Below the pieces are notes generated by a model. It saw only the letters and a program-made list of their open reading frames with translations, did not search any database and had not been told where the DNA came from. The position numbers were made by a program, and so were the translations under genes. 64,000 bases of DNA. Source: Arthrobacter sp. Y81. GTDB lineage: Bacteria > Actinomycetota > Actinomycetes > Actinomycetales > Micrococcaceae. The stretch spans positions 215,818-279,817 of the forward strand of contig NZ_PJIL01000004.1 of assembly GCF_002929335.1 (NCBI RefSeq). The letters run 5' to 3'. Positions 43,100 through 51,183 of the stretch are shown here, in pieces (the first letter of the stretch is position 1; the number at the start of each line of letters is the position of its first letter).

Positions 43100-45385
43100 A
43101 TGGCGACTGGTAAGAACCCTTTATTCGACACGGCCACCACCCTCGGAAAGATCCTTGCTTTCCTTGGCGTGAGCGCGATTTGTGGTGTCCTGGTGGCAGG
43201 CCTGCTGGTCCCGGCGGCGGCTGTTTCCGGCAGCACAGCCAGCGGTTCCATCGAGTTCTTCGACACTCTCCCGGCAGAGCTGCAGGTAGATCCGCCCAGC
43301 CAGTCCACCAAGATCCTTGCCGCTGACGGCAGCCTGATCGCCAACCTTTATGCCGAAAACCGCACGCGTGTTTCTCTGGACCAGATGTCGCCATACATCA
43401 AGGACGCTGTGATCGCCATCGAGGACAGCCGCTTCTATGAGCACGGCGGCGTGGACACCACGGGCATCATGCGTGCGCTGGTCAGCACGGCCCGAGGCAA
43501 CAAGCAGGGCGCGTCCACCATCACGCAGCAGTACGTGAACAACGTCATCAACGCGTCGCTCGAGGCCGAAGGCAACACCGAGGACATCAAGCTCAACGGC
43601 GTCAACAAGGGCGTGGGAGACAAGCTCCGCGAGATGAAGCTGGCCATCGCCCTGGAGAAGAAGTTCACCAAGGAGCAGATCCTCGAGGGCTACCTCAACA
43701 TCGTGTTCTTCAACCGGGACGCCTACGGCATCGAAGCCGCGTCCAAGTTCTTCTTCAGCACCGCAGCCAAGGACCTCACGCTCCCCCAGGCCGCACTGCT
43801 GGCCGGTGTGGTCAACAGCCCGTCGTTCTACGACCCCATCACCAACCCGGACAACGCGAAGAACCGCCGCGACCAGGTGCTGAACGCCATGTACACCCAG
43901 GGCAAGATCAACCAGGCCGACTATGAGGCGGCTGTGGCCACACCGGTGGAAACCAAGGTCACGCCCGCCCGCCAGGGTTGCGCCTACGCCTCCACGGCCC
44001 CGTACTTCTGTGACTACGTCCTGCACCTGCTGCTGAACGACCCCGCCTACGGCGCCGATGCCACCGAGCGCGAGCGTAAGATCTTCCGCGGCGGCCTGAC
44101 CATCACCACCACCCTTGACCCGAACGCCCAGAACGCGGCGCAGGCCCAGGTGGATGGTGCTGCCGGCGCCAACCCGGACAAGTGGGGCGCTTCCATGGTG
44201 TCGGTCCAGCCGAACACCGGCAAGATCACCAATATGGCCCAGAACACGGTATGGCTGCCCTCGGACGGCAAATTCCAGGCCGAACAGAACTTCAACGTGG
44301 ACACCCTCGATGCAGACGGCAACGACCTAAACGGTCTAGGCGGGTTCCAGCCCGGTTCCACCATGAAGCCGTTCACGTTTGCGGAGTGGCTCAACGAGGG
44401 CAAGTCCATGAACACCGTGGTCAACGGCGCCGTGCGGAAGTACCCGCTGAGCTACCAGTTCCGGAACAGCTGCGGCGTGACCACAGGCGCCTACAACTCT
44501 GCGGAAGCGGGCCTCGGTGCGGCGGATGACCTGCAAAACGCCGAGGATGGCTACTACCGTTCGATGTCGGTGCTGCAGGGCCTTTACAACTCCATCAACA
44601 CCATCACGTTCGCCTCGGCCGCGCAGCTGGACTTCTGCGGTATCCAGAAGATTGTTGACGCCGTGGGACTGCACTCCGGGCTGCCCCAGCGGGACGACAC
44701 CGGCAAGGTGGTCGAGGCACAGCCGAAGATCAACATGTTCACCCTGGCCAACCTGCTCGGCTCCACGCAGACTTCGCCGCTGACCATGGCCAGCGCATTC
44801 GCCACGTTCTCCAATGACGGCAAGTACTGCGCTCCGATCGCCATCACCTCCGTTACGGACCAGACCGGCGCCCAGCTGCCGGCCCAGTCCACCAACTGCC
44901 GGGACGCCCTCAAACCCGAAGTCGCGCGCGGCGTGAACTATGCGCTCCAGGAAGTGCTCAACCAGGGATCCGGTTCACTTATCCAGCCCCGGATTTCGAC
45001 CAAGACCAGCTTCCCCATCGCGGCGAAGACCGGTACCTCCAACAACAACGGCTCCACCTGGGTGGTGGGCCACACCACCGGCCTTGCCACAGCGGCCTGG
45101 TTCGGCGATCCCCTGGGTGACCAGAAGCGTGCCGGCCAGAACGTCACCATCAACGGCAAGTTCTACAAGGGCATCGACGGCTACATGATCGCCGGCCCGA
45201 TGTTCTCCAACTTCATGTCCCAGGTGGCTCCGGCGTACGGAACCAACCCGTTCACCGCACCGCCGTCCAACATGATCGGCGGGGCGCCCACGCGGCAGAC
45301 CACACCGTCGACGCAGAGCACGGCGCCGGCACCCTCCAGTCCTTCGCCGGCGCCCAGCAAGGACAACGGCAAGGGCAACGGGTAG
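43100..45385 (+). CDS. class A penicillin-binding protein (transglycosylase/transpeptidase)
   Basis: 761 aa. One N-terminal membrane helix (FLGVSAICGVLVAGLLVPAA), a GT51 transglycosylase domain (AVIAIEDSRFYEHGGVDTTG, GASTITQQYVNN, YLNIVFFNRDAYGIEAASKF) and a transpeptidase domain with SxxK in PGSTMKPFTF, a SIN motif in YNSINTI and KTGTS in AAKTGTSNNNG. The tail is Pro/Ser-rich with no PASTA domain. It polymerises and cross-links peptidoglycan; by context it is the PonA2-type protein (Rv3682 position). GTG 43091 in the same frame is rejected because it overlaps the -10 box. Confidence 0.93.
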   Translation: MATGKNPLFDTATTLGKILAFLGVSAICGVLVAGLLVPAAAVSGSTASGSIEFFDTLPAELQVDPPSQSTKILAADGSLIANLYAENRTRVSLDQMSPYIKDAVIAIEDSRFYEHGGVDTTGIMRALVSTARGNKQGASTITQQYVNNVINASLEAEGNTEDIKLNGVNKGVGDKLREMKLAIALEKKFTKEQILEGYLNIVFFNRDAYGIEAASKFFFSTAAKDLTLPQAALLAGVVNSPSFYDPITNPDNAKNRRDQVLNAMYTQGKINQADYEAAVATPVETKVTPARQGCAYASTAPYFCDYVLHLLLNDPAYGADATERERKIFRGGLTITTTLDPNAQNAAQAQVDGAAGANPDKWGASMVSVQPNTGKITNMAQNTVWLPSDGKFQAEQNFNVDTLDADGNDLNGLGGFQPGSTMKPFTFAEWLNEGKSMNTVVNGAVRKYPLSYQFRNSCGVTTGAYNSAEAGLGAADDLQNAEDGYYRSMSVLQGLYNSINTITFASAAQLDFCGIQKIVDAVGLHSGLPQRDDTGKVVEAQPKINMFTLANLLGSTQTSPLTMASAFATFSNDGKYCAPIAITSVTDQTGAQLPAQSTNCRDALKPEVARGVNYALQEVLNQGSGSLIQPRISTKTSFPIAAKTGTSNNNGSTWVVGHTTGLATAAWFGDPLGDQKRAGQNVTINGKFYKGIDGYMIAGPMFSNFMSQVAPAYGTNPFTAPPSNMIGGAPTRQTTPSTQSTAPAPSSPSPAPSKDNGKGNG

Positions 45386-45392
45386 CGCTCGG

Positions 45393-46337
45393 ATGGGGGA
45401 CGCAACGTCGCTGGCAAGCCGCGCCCGAAGCATCGGGCGCGGCTTTGCCGTCACCGCCGCGGCCGGCGCGGCTGTAGGACTGGCAACGGCGGGCTACGGA
45501 CTGTGGGAAAAGAACCAGTTCGTCCTCCGTGAGGAAGCCCTGCCCATCCTTCCCGCCGGATTCGGACCGTTCCGGATCCTGCACCTGAGTGACATCCACT
45601 TTGTCCCGGGGCAGGACCGGAAGGCCCAATGGCTGTCCTCGCTGGCGGAACTGGAACCGGACCTGGTGGTCAACACCGGCGACAACCTCAGCCATGTCAA
45701 GGCGATTGACCCGCTGCTGAAGGCACTGGCGCCGCTGCTGGAGTATCCGGGCGTGTTCGTGCCGGGCTCCAACGACTACTTCGCGCCCGCCCTCAAGAAC
45801 CCTGCGTCCTACTTCCTGGGTCCCTCAAAGGCCCAGACGAATCGGGTGGAGCTTGACTGGCCGCGGCTGCGCTCCTACTTCGGGATGTCCGGCTGGGTGG
45901 ACCTGACCAACCGCAACCAGTCCGTGGTGCTGAACGGCCTGCGCTTCGATTTCTCCGGGGTGGACGACCCCCACCTGAAGCTGGAGCGCTACGCCGGCTG
46001 GCCCCGCGGGACCAAGGGCCAGGACACCACGCCCCATCTTCGGGTGGCGGTCATCCACGCCCCGTACCAGCGCGTGCTGGACCACTTCACCGAGGACGGC
46101 GCGGACCTGCTACTGGCCGGCCACACCCACGGCGGCCAGATCTGCGTGCCCGGATACGGCGCCCTGGTGGCCAACTGCGACATCCCCACATGGCGGGCCA
46201 AGGGCCTCAACGACTGGGAAAGCAACGGAAGCACGACGCCGGTCAACGTCTCCGGCGGGATCGGCACCTCACGCTTCGCACCCGTGCGCATCGCCTGCCG
46301 GCCTGAGGCCGTGCTGCTGACGCTGACCGCGGCCTGA
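45393..46337 (+). CDS. membrane-anchored metallophosphoesterase
   Basis: 314 aa. One N-terminal membrane segment (AVTAAAGAAVGLATAGYGLW), then the calcineurin-like fold: LHLSDIHFVPG, VNTGDNLSH, VPGSNDYF and LLAGHTHGGQICVPGYG supply the metal ligands. Family members act on phospholipid- or nucleotide-type phosphoesters (YaeI/YkuE-like). Starts 7 bp after the PBP stop; the same PBP-phosphoesterase pair is conserved in Mycobacterium (Rv3682-Rv3683, from memory). Confidence 0.88.
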   Translation: MGDATSLASRARSIGRGFAVTAAAGAAVGLATAGYGLWEKNQFVLREEALPILPAGFGPFRILHLSDIHFVPGQDRKAQWLSSLAELEPDLVVNTGDNLSHVKAIDPLLKALAPLLEYPGVFVPGSNDYFAPALKNPASYFLGPSKAQTNRVELDWPRLRSYFGMSGWVDLTNRNQSVVLNGLRFDFSGVDDPHLKLERYAGWPRGTKGQDTTPHLRVAVIHAPYQRVLDHFTEDGADLLLAGHTHGGQICVPGYGALVANCDIPTWRAKGLNDWESNGSTTPVNVSGGIGTSRFAPVRIACRPEAVLLTLTAA

Positions 46338-46440
46338 CGGGTTTCGACCAGCCCAACCACCGGGCGGACCAGCTCAACCGCGGCCGGGGCATATTGCGAA
46401 ACGCAATGACTGGCCAAGATTCCCGCGCCGCCCGGAATCC

Positions 46441-46456
46441 TGTGAACCGTGTCACT
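46441..46456. promoter_or_regulatory. CRP-like palindrome upstream of the ABC exporter
   Basis: TGTGA-ACCGTG-TCACT matches 9 of 10 fixed positions of the CRP consensus. Possible -10 boxes follow at 46465 (TAAGGT) and 46487 (TACATT). Confidence 0.45.
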
Positions 46457-46517
46457 GCATGGCCTAAGGTAGTTGCTAAAGGAAACTACATTCGCAGTTG
46501 AGCTTTAAGAAGCGGGC

Positions 46518-48335
46518 ATGGCCAAGCAGACTCCATTCTTCACGTCAATCAGCCGACTCTATCCCCATGTGAAGCCGATCATCCCGCGGCTTTTTATGGG
46601 GCTTCTGTGCGCACTCCTGGCCAGCATCGTGGCGTTGGCCATCCCGCAGGTGCTGCGGGTGCTCATCAATGACTCCCTCCAGCCGGGCGGCGCAACGGAC
46701 GCAGTCTGGATTGCCTCGCTCATCATCCTGGGCCTGGGCATCGCCGAAGCCGGGCTTGTTGCCCTCCGACGCCAGTTCGTCATCAACCCGGCAACCACGG
46801 TGGAAACGCGGATGCGCGTATCGCTCTACGGCCACCTCCAGGACCTGACGGTGTCCTTCCACGACCGCTGGGGCTCCGGGCAGCTGCTGTCCCGGGCGAT
46901 GACGGACCTGAACTTCCTGCGGCGCTGGATGGCGTTCGGCGCCATCATGCTGGTGGTGACCACCCTGACGGTGGTGATCGGCGTCGTCGTGATGTTTTCC
47001 ATGAGCTGGCAGCTGGCGCTGATCTTCCTGGCCGCGGCCGCGCCCATCATGATCTACGGTTTCCGGTTCCGGACGCGCTTCAGCAAGGTGGCCCGCCGGA
47101 GCCAAGACCAGGCCGGCGACCTCGCCACCACCGTGGAGGAATCGGTGCACGGCATCCGGGTGCTGAAGGCGTTCGGCCGCAGCCGCGAGGCCCTGGAAAA
47201 CTTCAACGAGCAGGCCGAGGAACTGCGGCAGACCGAGATCGCGAAGGCCAAGCACCTCGCGACCTTCAGCATGGTGGTCACCCTCCTCCCGGAACTCGCG
47301 CTGGGCGCCGGGCTGGTGGTGGGCGTCATGCTGGCCGCGGACGGCCAGCTCAGCATCGGCGCCCTGGTGGCGTTCTTCGCCACCGCTGCCGTCATCGCCG
47401 CTCCGGTGGAATTCTGCGGCATGCTGCTGGCCATGGCGCTGACAGCCAAGACGGCCATTGACCGGCATTTTGAGGTCATGGACGCGGCCAACACCATCAC
47501 CAGCCCGGAGCAGCCCCGGAATCCCGCCCGGCTCACGGGGGCCCTCAGTTTCAACTCCGCCACATTCGCGTTCGAGGACGCCCCGGACAAGCCCATCCTC
47601 AAGGAAGTCAGCCTGGCCATCCGGCCTGGCGAAACCATGGCGCTGGTGGGCATCACCGGCAGCGGCAAGAGCGCGCTGCTCCAGCTGGTCCCCCGGCTCT
47701 ATGACGTCACCGCGGGCTCCATCACCATCGACGGCGTGGACCTGCGCGAGTTCTCCGTGGAGGAACTGCGCACGGTGGTGGGCGTGGCTTTCGAAGACAC
47801 CACGCTGTTTTCCAATTCCGTCCGGGACAACGTCCTGCTTGGCGCAAGGGAGCGGAGCCAGGAAACGCTGGAGGAAGCCCTCGACGTTGCACAGGCACAT
47901 TTTGCCTACTCCCTCCCCGAGGGCCTGGACACCCTGATCGGCGAGGAAGGACTCAGCCTTTCCGGCGGCCAGCGGCAGCGCATCGCCCTGGCCCGCGCCA
48001 TCGCCGCGAAGCCCAAGGTGCTGGTTTTGGACGATCCCCTGTCCGCCCTGGACGTCAACACCGAGGAACTCGTCGAAGCGAGGCTGCGCGAAGTCCTGGC
48101 GGACACCACCACTCTGATCGTCGCCCACCGGCCGTCCACCGTGGCGCTGGCCGACCGGGTGGCGCTGCTCGAGGAAGGGCGGATCGCCGCCGTCGGCACC
48201 CATGCGGAACTGCTGGCGCACAACGAGCACTACCGCTACGTGATTGCCAGCCTGGAAACCGGGCCCAGGGACCTGGATTCCGAACTGTCGGACCTCTCAG
48301 AATTAAGCGACGAGTCCGAGGAGATTTCCCGATGA
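46518..48335 (+). CDS. ABC exporter half-transporter A (degenerate Walker B)
   Basis: 605 aa. Six-helix exporter membrane domain (about 20-310), then a nucleotide-binding domain with Walker [15 protein letters not shown], signature [15 protein letters not shown] and Walker [13 protein letters not shown], where the usual catalytic Glu is Asp. H-loop [11 protein letters not shown]-terminal Ser/Glu-rich tail ([13 protein letters not shown]). It overlaps the next gene by 4 nt, and the two very probably form a heterodimeric exporter. Substrate unknown; drug or lipid export is typical of the family. Confidence 0.9.
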   Translation: MAKQTPFFTSISRLYPHVKPIIPRLFMGLLCALLASIVALAIPQVLRVLINDSLQPGGATDAVWIASLIILGLGIAEAGLVALRRQFVINPATTVETRMRVSLYGHLQDLTVSFHDRWGSGQLLSRAMTDLNFLRRWMAFGAIMLVVTTLTVVIGVVVMFSMSWQLALIFLAAAAPIMIYGFRFRTRFSKVARRSQDQAGDLATTVEESVHGIRVLKAFGRSREALENFNEQAEELRQTEIAKAKHLATFSMVVTLLPELALGAGLVVGVMLAADGQLSIGALVAFFATAAVIAAPVEFCGMLLAMALTAKTAIDRHFEVMDAANTITSPEQPRNPARLTGALSFNSATFAFEDAPDKPILKEVSLAIRPGETMALVGITGSGKSALLQLVPRLYDVTAGSITIDGVDLREFSVEELRTVVGVAFEDTTLFSNSVRDNVLLGARERSQETLEEALDVAQAHFAYSLPEGLDTLIGEEGLSLSGGQRQRIALARAIAAKPKVLVLDDPLSALDVNTEELVEARLREVLADTTTLIVAHRPSTVALADRVALLEEGRIAAVGTHAELLAHNEHYRYVIASLETGPRDLDSELSDLSELSDESEEISR

Positions 48336-50164
48336 GCACCGCAACGTTCGGCACCGCCAACGAGGACAACGCCCACCTGACCAAAAGCGAAAGCAAGACC
48401 GTCCGACGGCGGTCGCTCGCCTTACTCGGGTCCCTGATCCGTCCGGTCCGGCTGAGGTTCTGGCTCACCATCGCCATGGTGGTCCTCTCGCAGGCCGCCC
48501 GGGTGGCCGGACCGGCGCTGATCGCCTTCGGCATCGACCACGCCCTACCGGCGCTCCGGACCGGGGACAACGTGCCGCTGGTGCTCACCGGTGTCGCGTA
48601 CCTGGCCGCTGCGATCGCCACCGCCGGCCTCACCGCCCTGTACGTGACCTCGACGGCCAAACTGAGCCAGGCGATGCTGCTGGACCTGCGGGTCCGCGTC
48701 TTCCGGCACACACAGCGGCTCAGCCTTGAATTCCATGAGAAGTACACATCCGGCCGCATCATTGCCCGGCAGACCTCGGACCTCGAAGCACTGCGTGAGC
48801 TCCTGGACTCCGGCGTCAGTTCGCTCGCCTCGGGGATGCTCTTTATGGTGTTCACCGCCGTCACGGTGTTCGCCCTGGACTGGCGCAGCGGCCTCATTGT
48901 GCTGGCCGCCGGCGTTCCCATGTTCTTCCTGGCCCGCTGGTACCAGAAGCACTCCCAGATCGCTTTCCGCGAATCCCGCGTGGTGTCCGCGCGCCTGATC
49001 GTGCACTTCGTGGAAACCATGACCGGCATCCGGGCAGTCAAGGCCTTCCGCAAGGAGCGCGAAAACGCAGCCCGCTACGGCGAACTGTCCGAGGACTACC
49101 GAAAGGTCACCGTCCGGTCGATCAACCTCAACGGCGTCTTCCAGCCGGGGCTGGTGCTGATCGGCAACGTCTGCGTCGCTGTGGTGCTGCTCTTCGGCGG
49201 TTTCCGGGTGCTGGGCGGGGAGCTCGCCGTCGGCGTGCTGTTGGCCCTGATCCTGTCCACCAAGCGCTTTTTCCAGCCCGTCGACCAGATGGCCATGTTC
49301 TATAACTCCTTCCAGAGCGCCCAGGCGGCCTTGGAGAAGGTCTCCGGCCTCCTGGAGGAGGTACCCACTGTAAGGCCTCCGAAGAACCCCGTAGCGCTCC
49401 GCGATGCCCGCGGGACCATCGCCTTCAACGGCGTGGAATTCCGGTACGGCGACGGGCCCGTAATCATTCCGACTCTTGACCTGCACATCCCGGCCGGGCA
49501 GATCGTTGCCCTGGTGGGTCAGACCGGCGCCGGCAAGTCCACGCTGGCCAAGCTGATCGCCCGCTTCTACGACGTGTCCGAGGGGTCGGTGACACTGGAC
49601 GGCGTGGACCTCCGGAGCCTCACCACGCCGGACCTGCGGCGGAACGTCGTGATGGTCACCCAGGAGGCCTTCCTGTTCAGCGGGTCCGTGGCAGACAACA
49701 TTGCCCTCGGCCGTCCGGAGGCGTCCCGGGAGGAAATCGAGGAAGCCGCGCGGGCGGTGGGCGCCCACGAATTCATCATGGAACTGCCGGAAGGCTTCGA
49801 CACTGACGTGAACAAGCGCGGCGGGCGTGTCTCGGCCGGCCAGCGCCAGCTCATCAGCTTTGCCCGGGCCTTCCTGGCCCGCCCGGCGGTGCTCATCCTC
49901 GACGAGGCCACGTCCTCACTGGACATCCCCTCGGAGCGCCTGGTCCAGCACGGTCTCGCCAGCCTCCTGGCGGGCGTGGCGGGGCACGACGCCGGGCGCA
50001 CGGCGTTGATCATCGCCCACCGCCTGTCCACGGTGGAGACCGCGGACCGTGTCCTGGTGGTCCATGACGGACAGGTGGTAGAGGACGGCACACCGGAGGA
50101 GCTGATCGGCGGGGGCGGGCGGTTCGCGCAACTGCACGGGGCGTGGAAGGACTCGCTCGTCTAG
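48332..50164 (+). CDS. ABC exporter half-transporter B (canonical Walker B, degenerate signature)
   Basis: 610 aa. Membrane domain (about 30-335) and nucleotide-binding domain with Walker [15 protein letters not shown], a non-canonical signature [17 protein letters not shown] (VSAGQ instead of LSGGQ), Walker [12 protein letters not shown] with the catalytic Glu and H-loop [11 protein letters not shown]. With half A (LSGGQ but Asp in Walker B) this gives one consensus and one degenerate ATP site, as in TM287/288- and BmrCD-type exporters. Confidence 0.9.
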   Translation: MSTATFGTANEDNAHLTKSESKTVRRRSLALLGSLIRPVRLRFWLTIAMVVLSQAARVAGPALIAFGIDHALPALRTGDNVPLVLTGVAYLAAAIATAGLTALYVTSTAKLSQAMLLDLRVRVFRHTQRLSLEFHEKYTSGRIIARQTSDLEALRELLDSGVSSLASGMLFMVFTAVTVFALDWRSGLIVLAAGVPMFFLARWYQKHSQIAFRESRVVSARLIVHFVETMTGIRAVKAFRKERENAARYGELSEDYRKVTVRSINLNGVFQPGLVLIGNVCVAVVLLFGGFRVLGGELAVGVLLALILSTKRFFQPVDQMAMFYNSFQSAQAALEKVSGLLEEVPTVRPPKNPVALRDARGTIAFNGVEFRYGDGPVIIPTLDLHIPAGQIVALVGQTGAGKSTLAKLIARFYDVSEGSVTLDGVDLRSLTTPDLRRNVVMVTQEAFLFSGSVADNIALGRPEASREEIEEAARAVGAHEFIMELPEGFDTDVNKRGGRVSAGQRQLISFARAFLARPAVLILDEATSSLDIPSERLVQHGLASLLAGVAGHDAGRTALIIAHRLSTVETADRVLVVHDGQVVEDGTPEELIGGGGRFAQLHGAWKDSLV

Positions 50165-50237
50165 AACTGAATTCGGCGCCGATTTCACATCCGGGGCAAC
50201 CATCCGCTATTCTTGTAAAGTTGCTTTTGCAGCGGAT

Positions 50238-50314
<77 letters not shown>

Positions 50315-50320
50315 AAAGTA

Positions 50321-50352
50321 AGAGGGTCTTCCATTCGGAAGGCCCTCTTTGC
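50321..50352 (+). terminator. terminator of the tRNA gene
   Basis: AGAGGGTCTTCC / GGAAGGCCCTCT stem (one G-T pair) with loop ATTC, followed by TTGCTTTG, 7 bp after the CCA. Confidence 0.85.
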
Positions 50353-50381
50353 TTTGTCCTGCCGCCCCGCCGGGCCCGGCG

Positions 50382-50725
50382 TCAGAGGCTGTCGAAAGTG
50401 GTCCTCTGGTTGGCCTGGCCGTCCCCCAGCAGGGGAATCCTGGGCCGGTTGGAACCGTCGTCCTCCCGGTAGTCCCCTCGCGTTTCGTAGGTCCGTACCT
50501 GGTTCACGTACCGGTGCCGAAGCCGGAGTCCATAGCCAAAGAGCACCAGCGCCTCCAACGCGATGCGATGCCTACGATCCCCCACGCCAGCGTTCCGGCG
50601 TCGGCCGTCCCGGTGAGCACGGCGAAGATCGGGAACCCGGCCACAGCGGCCACGATCAGAGAGGTCCCAGCTATGGTCCACACCGCGTAGGCGCGCTTCA
50701 AGTCATTCGATGCCCTGCGCTTCAT
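50382..50725 (-). pseudogene. small two-helix membrane protein gene broken by a 5-bp tandem duplication
   Basis: AAGGGGAG lies before the ATG at 50725. The first ~54 codons read MKRRASNDLKRAYAVWTIAG then one membrane helix and LAWGIVGIA, after which this frame degenerates and stops at 50504. A second frame continues seamlessly as LEALVLFGYGLRLRHRYVNQ and runs to 50382 (ending NQRTTFDSL). The junction contains CGATG twice in tandem (50561-50570); removing one copy joins the frames into a ~112-aa protein with two membrane helices and a polar tail. So this is a recent frameshift, a phase-variable site or a sequencing error. Family not recognised. Confidence 0.7.
50561..50570. repeat. CGATG tandem duplication causing the frameshift
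   Basis: CGATGCGATG on the plus strand. One copy is 5 bp, not a multiple of 3, so gain or loss switches the frame of the overlying gene. Confidence 0.75.
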
Positions 50726-50750
50726 GACACTCCCCTTGCGTCGTTTGAGT

Positions 50751-50793
50751 AAAAAAATGGCTCCGGGACATGGTTCGCGCATGTCCCGGAGCC
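50751..50793 (-). terminator. strong terminator of the repeat-peptide gene
   Basis: GGCTCCGGGACATG / CATGTCCCGGAGCC, a 14-bp perfect stem (50759-50772 and 50780-50793) with a 7-nt loop; on the minus strand it is followed by seven T residues (plus-strand A-run 50751-50757). It makes the peptide gene monocistronic. Confidence 0.92.
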
Positions 50794-50824
50794 TGTGTTC
50801 CCTTGCGGGAGGTACGTCAACCGT

Positions 50825-51052
50825 CTACATCGGGTCCGGCCAGTTGCCGATGGAAGCCTGGAACATGGGATCCGGCCAGTTGCCGATGGCCTGTGAAGCC
50901 TGCATAGGATCGGGCCAGTTGCCGATAGTGGTGGTGCTTCCCAGCTGATCCGCCCAGTTACCGACAGGACCTGCAGACAACACTGCGGGGGCTGCGGCTG
51001 AAAATGCCAGTGCGCCTGCCAAAACGGCGGCGGCTGCGATCTTCTTCAACAT
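50825..51052 (-). CDS. secreted repeat-peptide precursor (candidate pheromone pre-peptide)
   Basis: 75 aa; GAGGAAA lies 6 nt before the ATG. Residues 1-27 are a clear Sec signal peptide (MLKKIAAAAVLAGALAF, cleavage expected after VLSA). The exported 48 residues contain GNWAD (31-35) and then IGNWPDPM three times: 43-50, 56-63 and 68-75, the last ending exactly at the stop codon. Spacers are QASQA and FQAS. No cysteines and no lipobox. The gene is monocistronic with a strong terminator, and is divergent, 131 bp away, from an HTH-TPR regulator. The inferred role is a multi-copy signalling peptide; a secreted antimicrobial or structural peptide is the alternative. I know of no named family with this repeat. 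Confidence 0.8.
   Translation of the reverse strand: MLKKIAAAAVLAGALAFSAAAPAVLSAGPVGNWADQLGSTTTIGNWPDPMQASQAIGNWPDPMFQASIGNWPDPM
50828..50965 (-). repeat. three 24-bp repeats plus one degenerate copy coding for IGNWPDPM
   Basis: Copies at 50828-50851, 50864-50887 and 50903-50926, degenerate copy within 50942-50965. The three full copies differ only at three third-codon positions (both Pro codons and the Asp codon), all synonymous. Confidence 0.9.
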
Positions 51053-51183
51053 TAGGTTTCCTCAATACGAGTCGGATTCGTTACAAAGTCAGCACTGCCC
51101 TTGTTGACATACATTGTAAAATGTTTTCCACAGAGACTGTCAAGCATTTGGTATAAAGACTGTCCGGAATAAGGAGGAAACCC
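51053..51183. promoter_or_regulatory. divergent control region between peptide gene and HTH-TPR regulator
   Basis: Visible elements: an inverted repeat ACATT-GTAA-AATGT (51111-51124) in the middle; the direct repeat AGACTGTC at 51134-51141 and 51157-51164, 23 bp apart; TATAAA (51152-51157) as a likely -10 for the regulator; and AAGGAGG (51171-51177) before its GTG. This region is AT-richer than its surroundings. The repeats are candidate binding sites for the regulator. Confidence 0.55.

Noticed and set aside
50825..51052. CRISPR-like or simple DNA repeat explanation for the GNWPDPM array
   Set aside because: The repeats are in one frame, behind a signal peptide and ribosome-binding site, and vary only synonymously.
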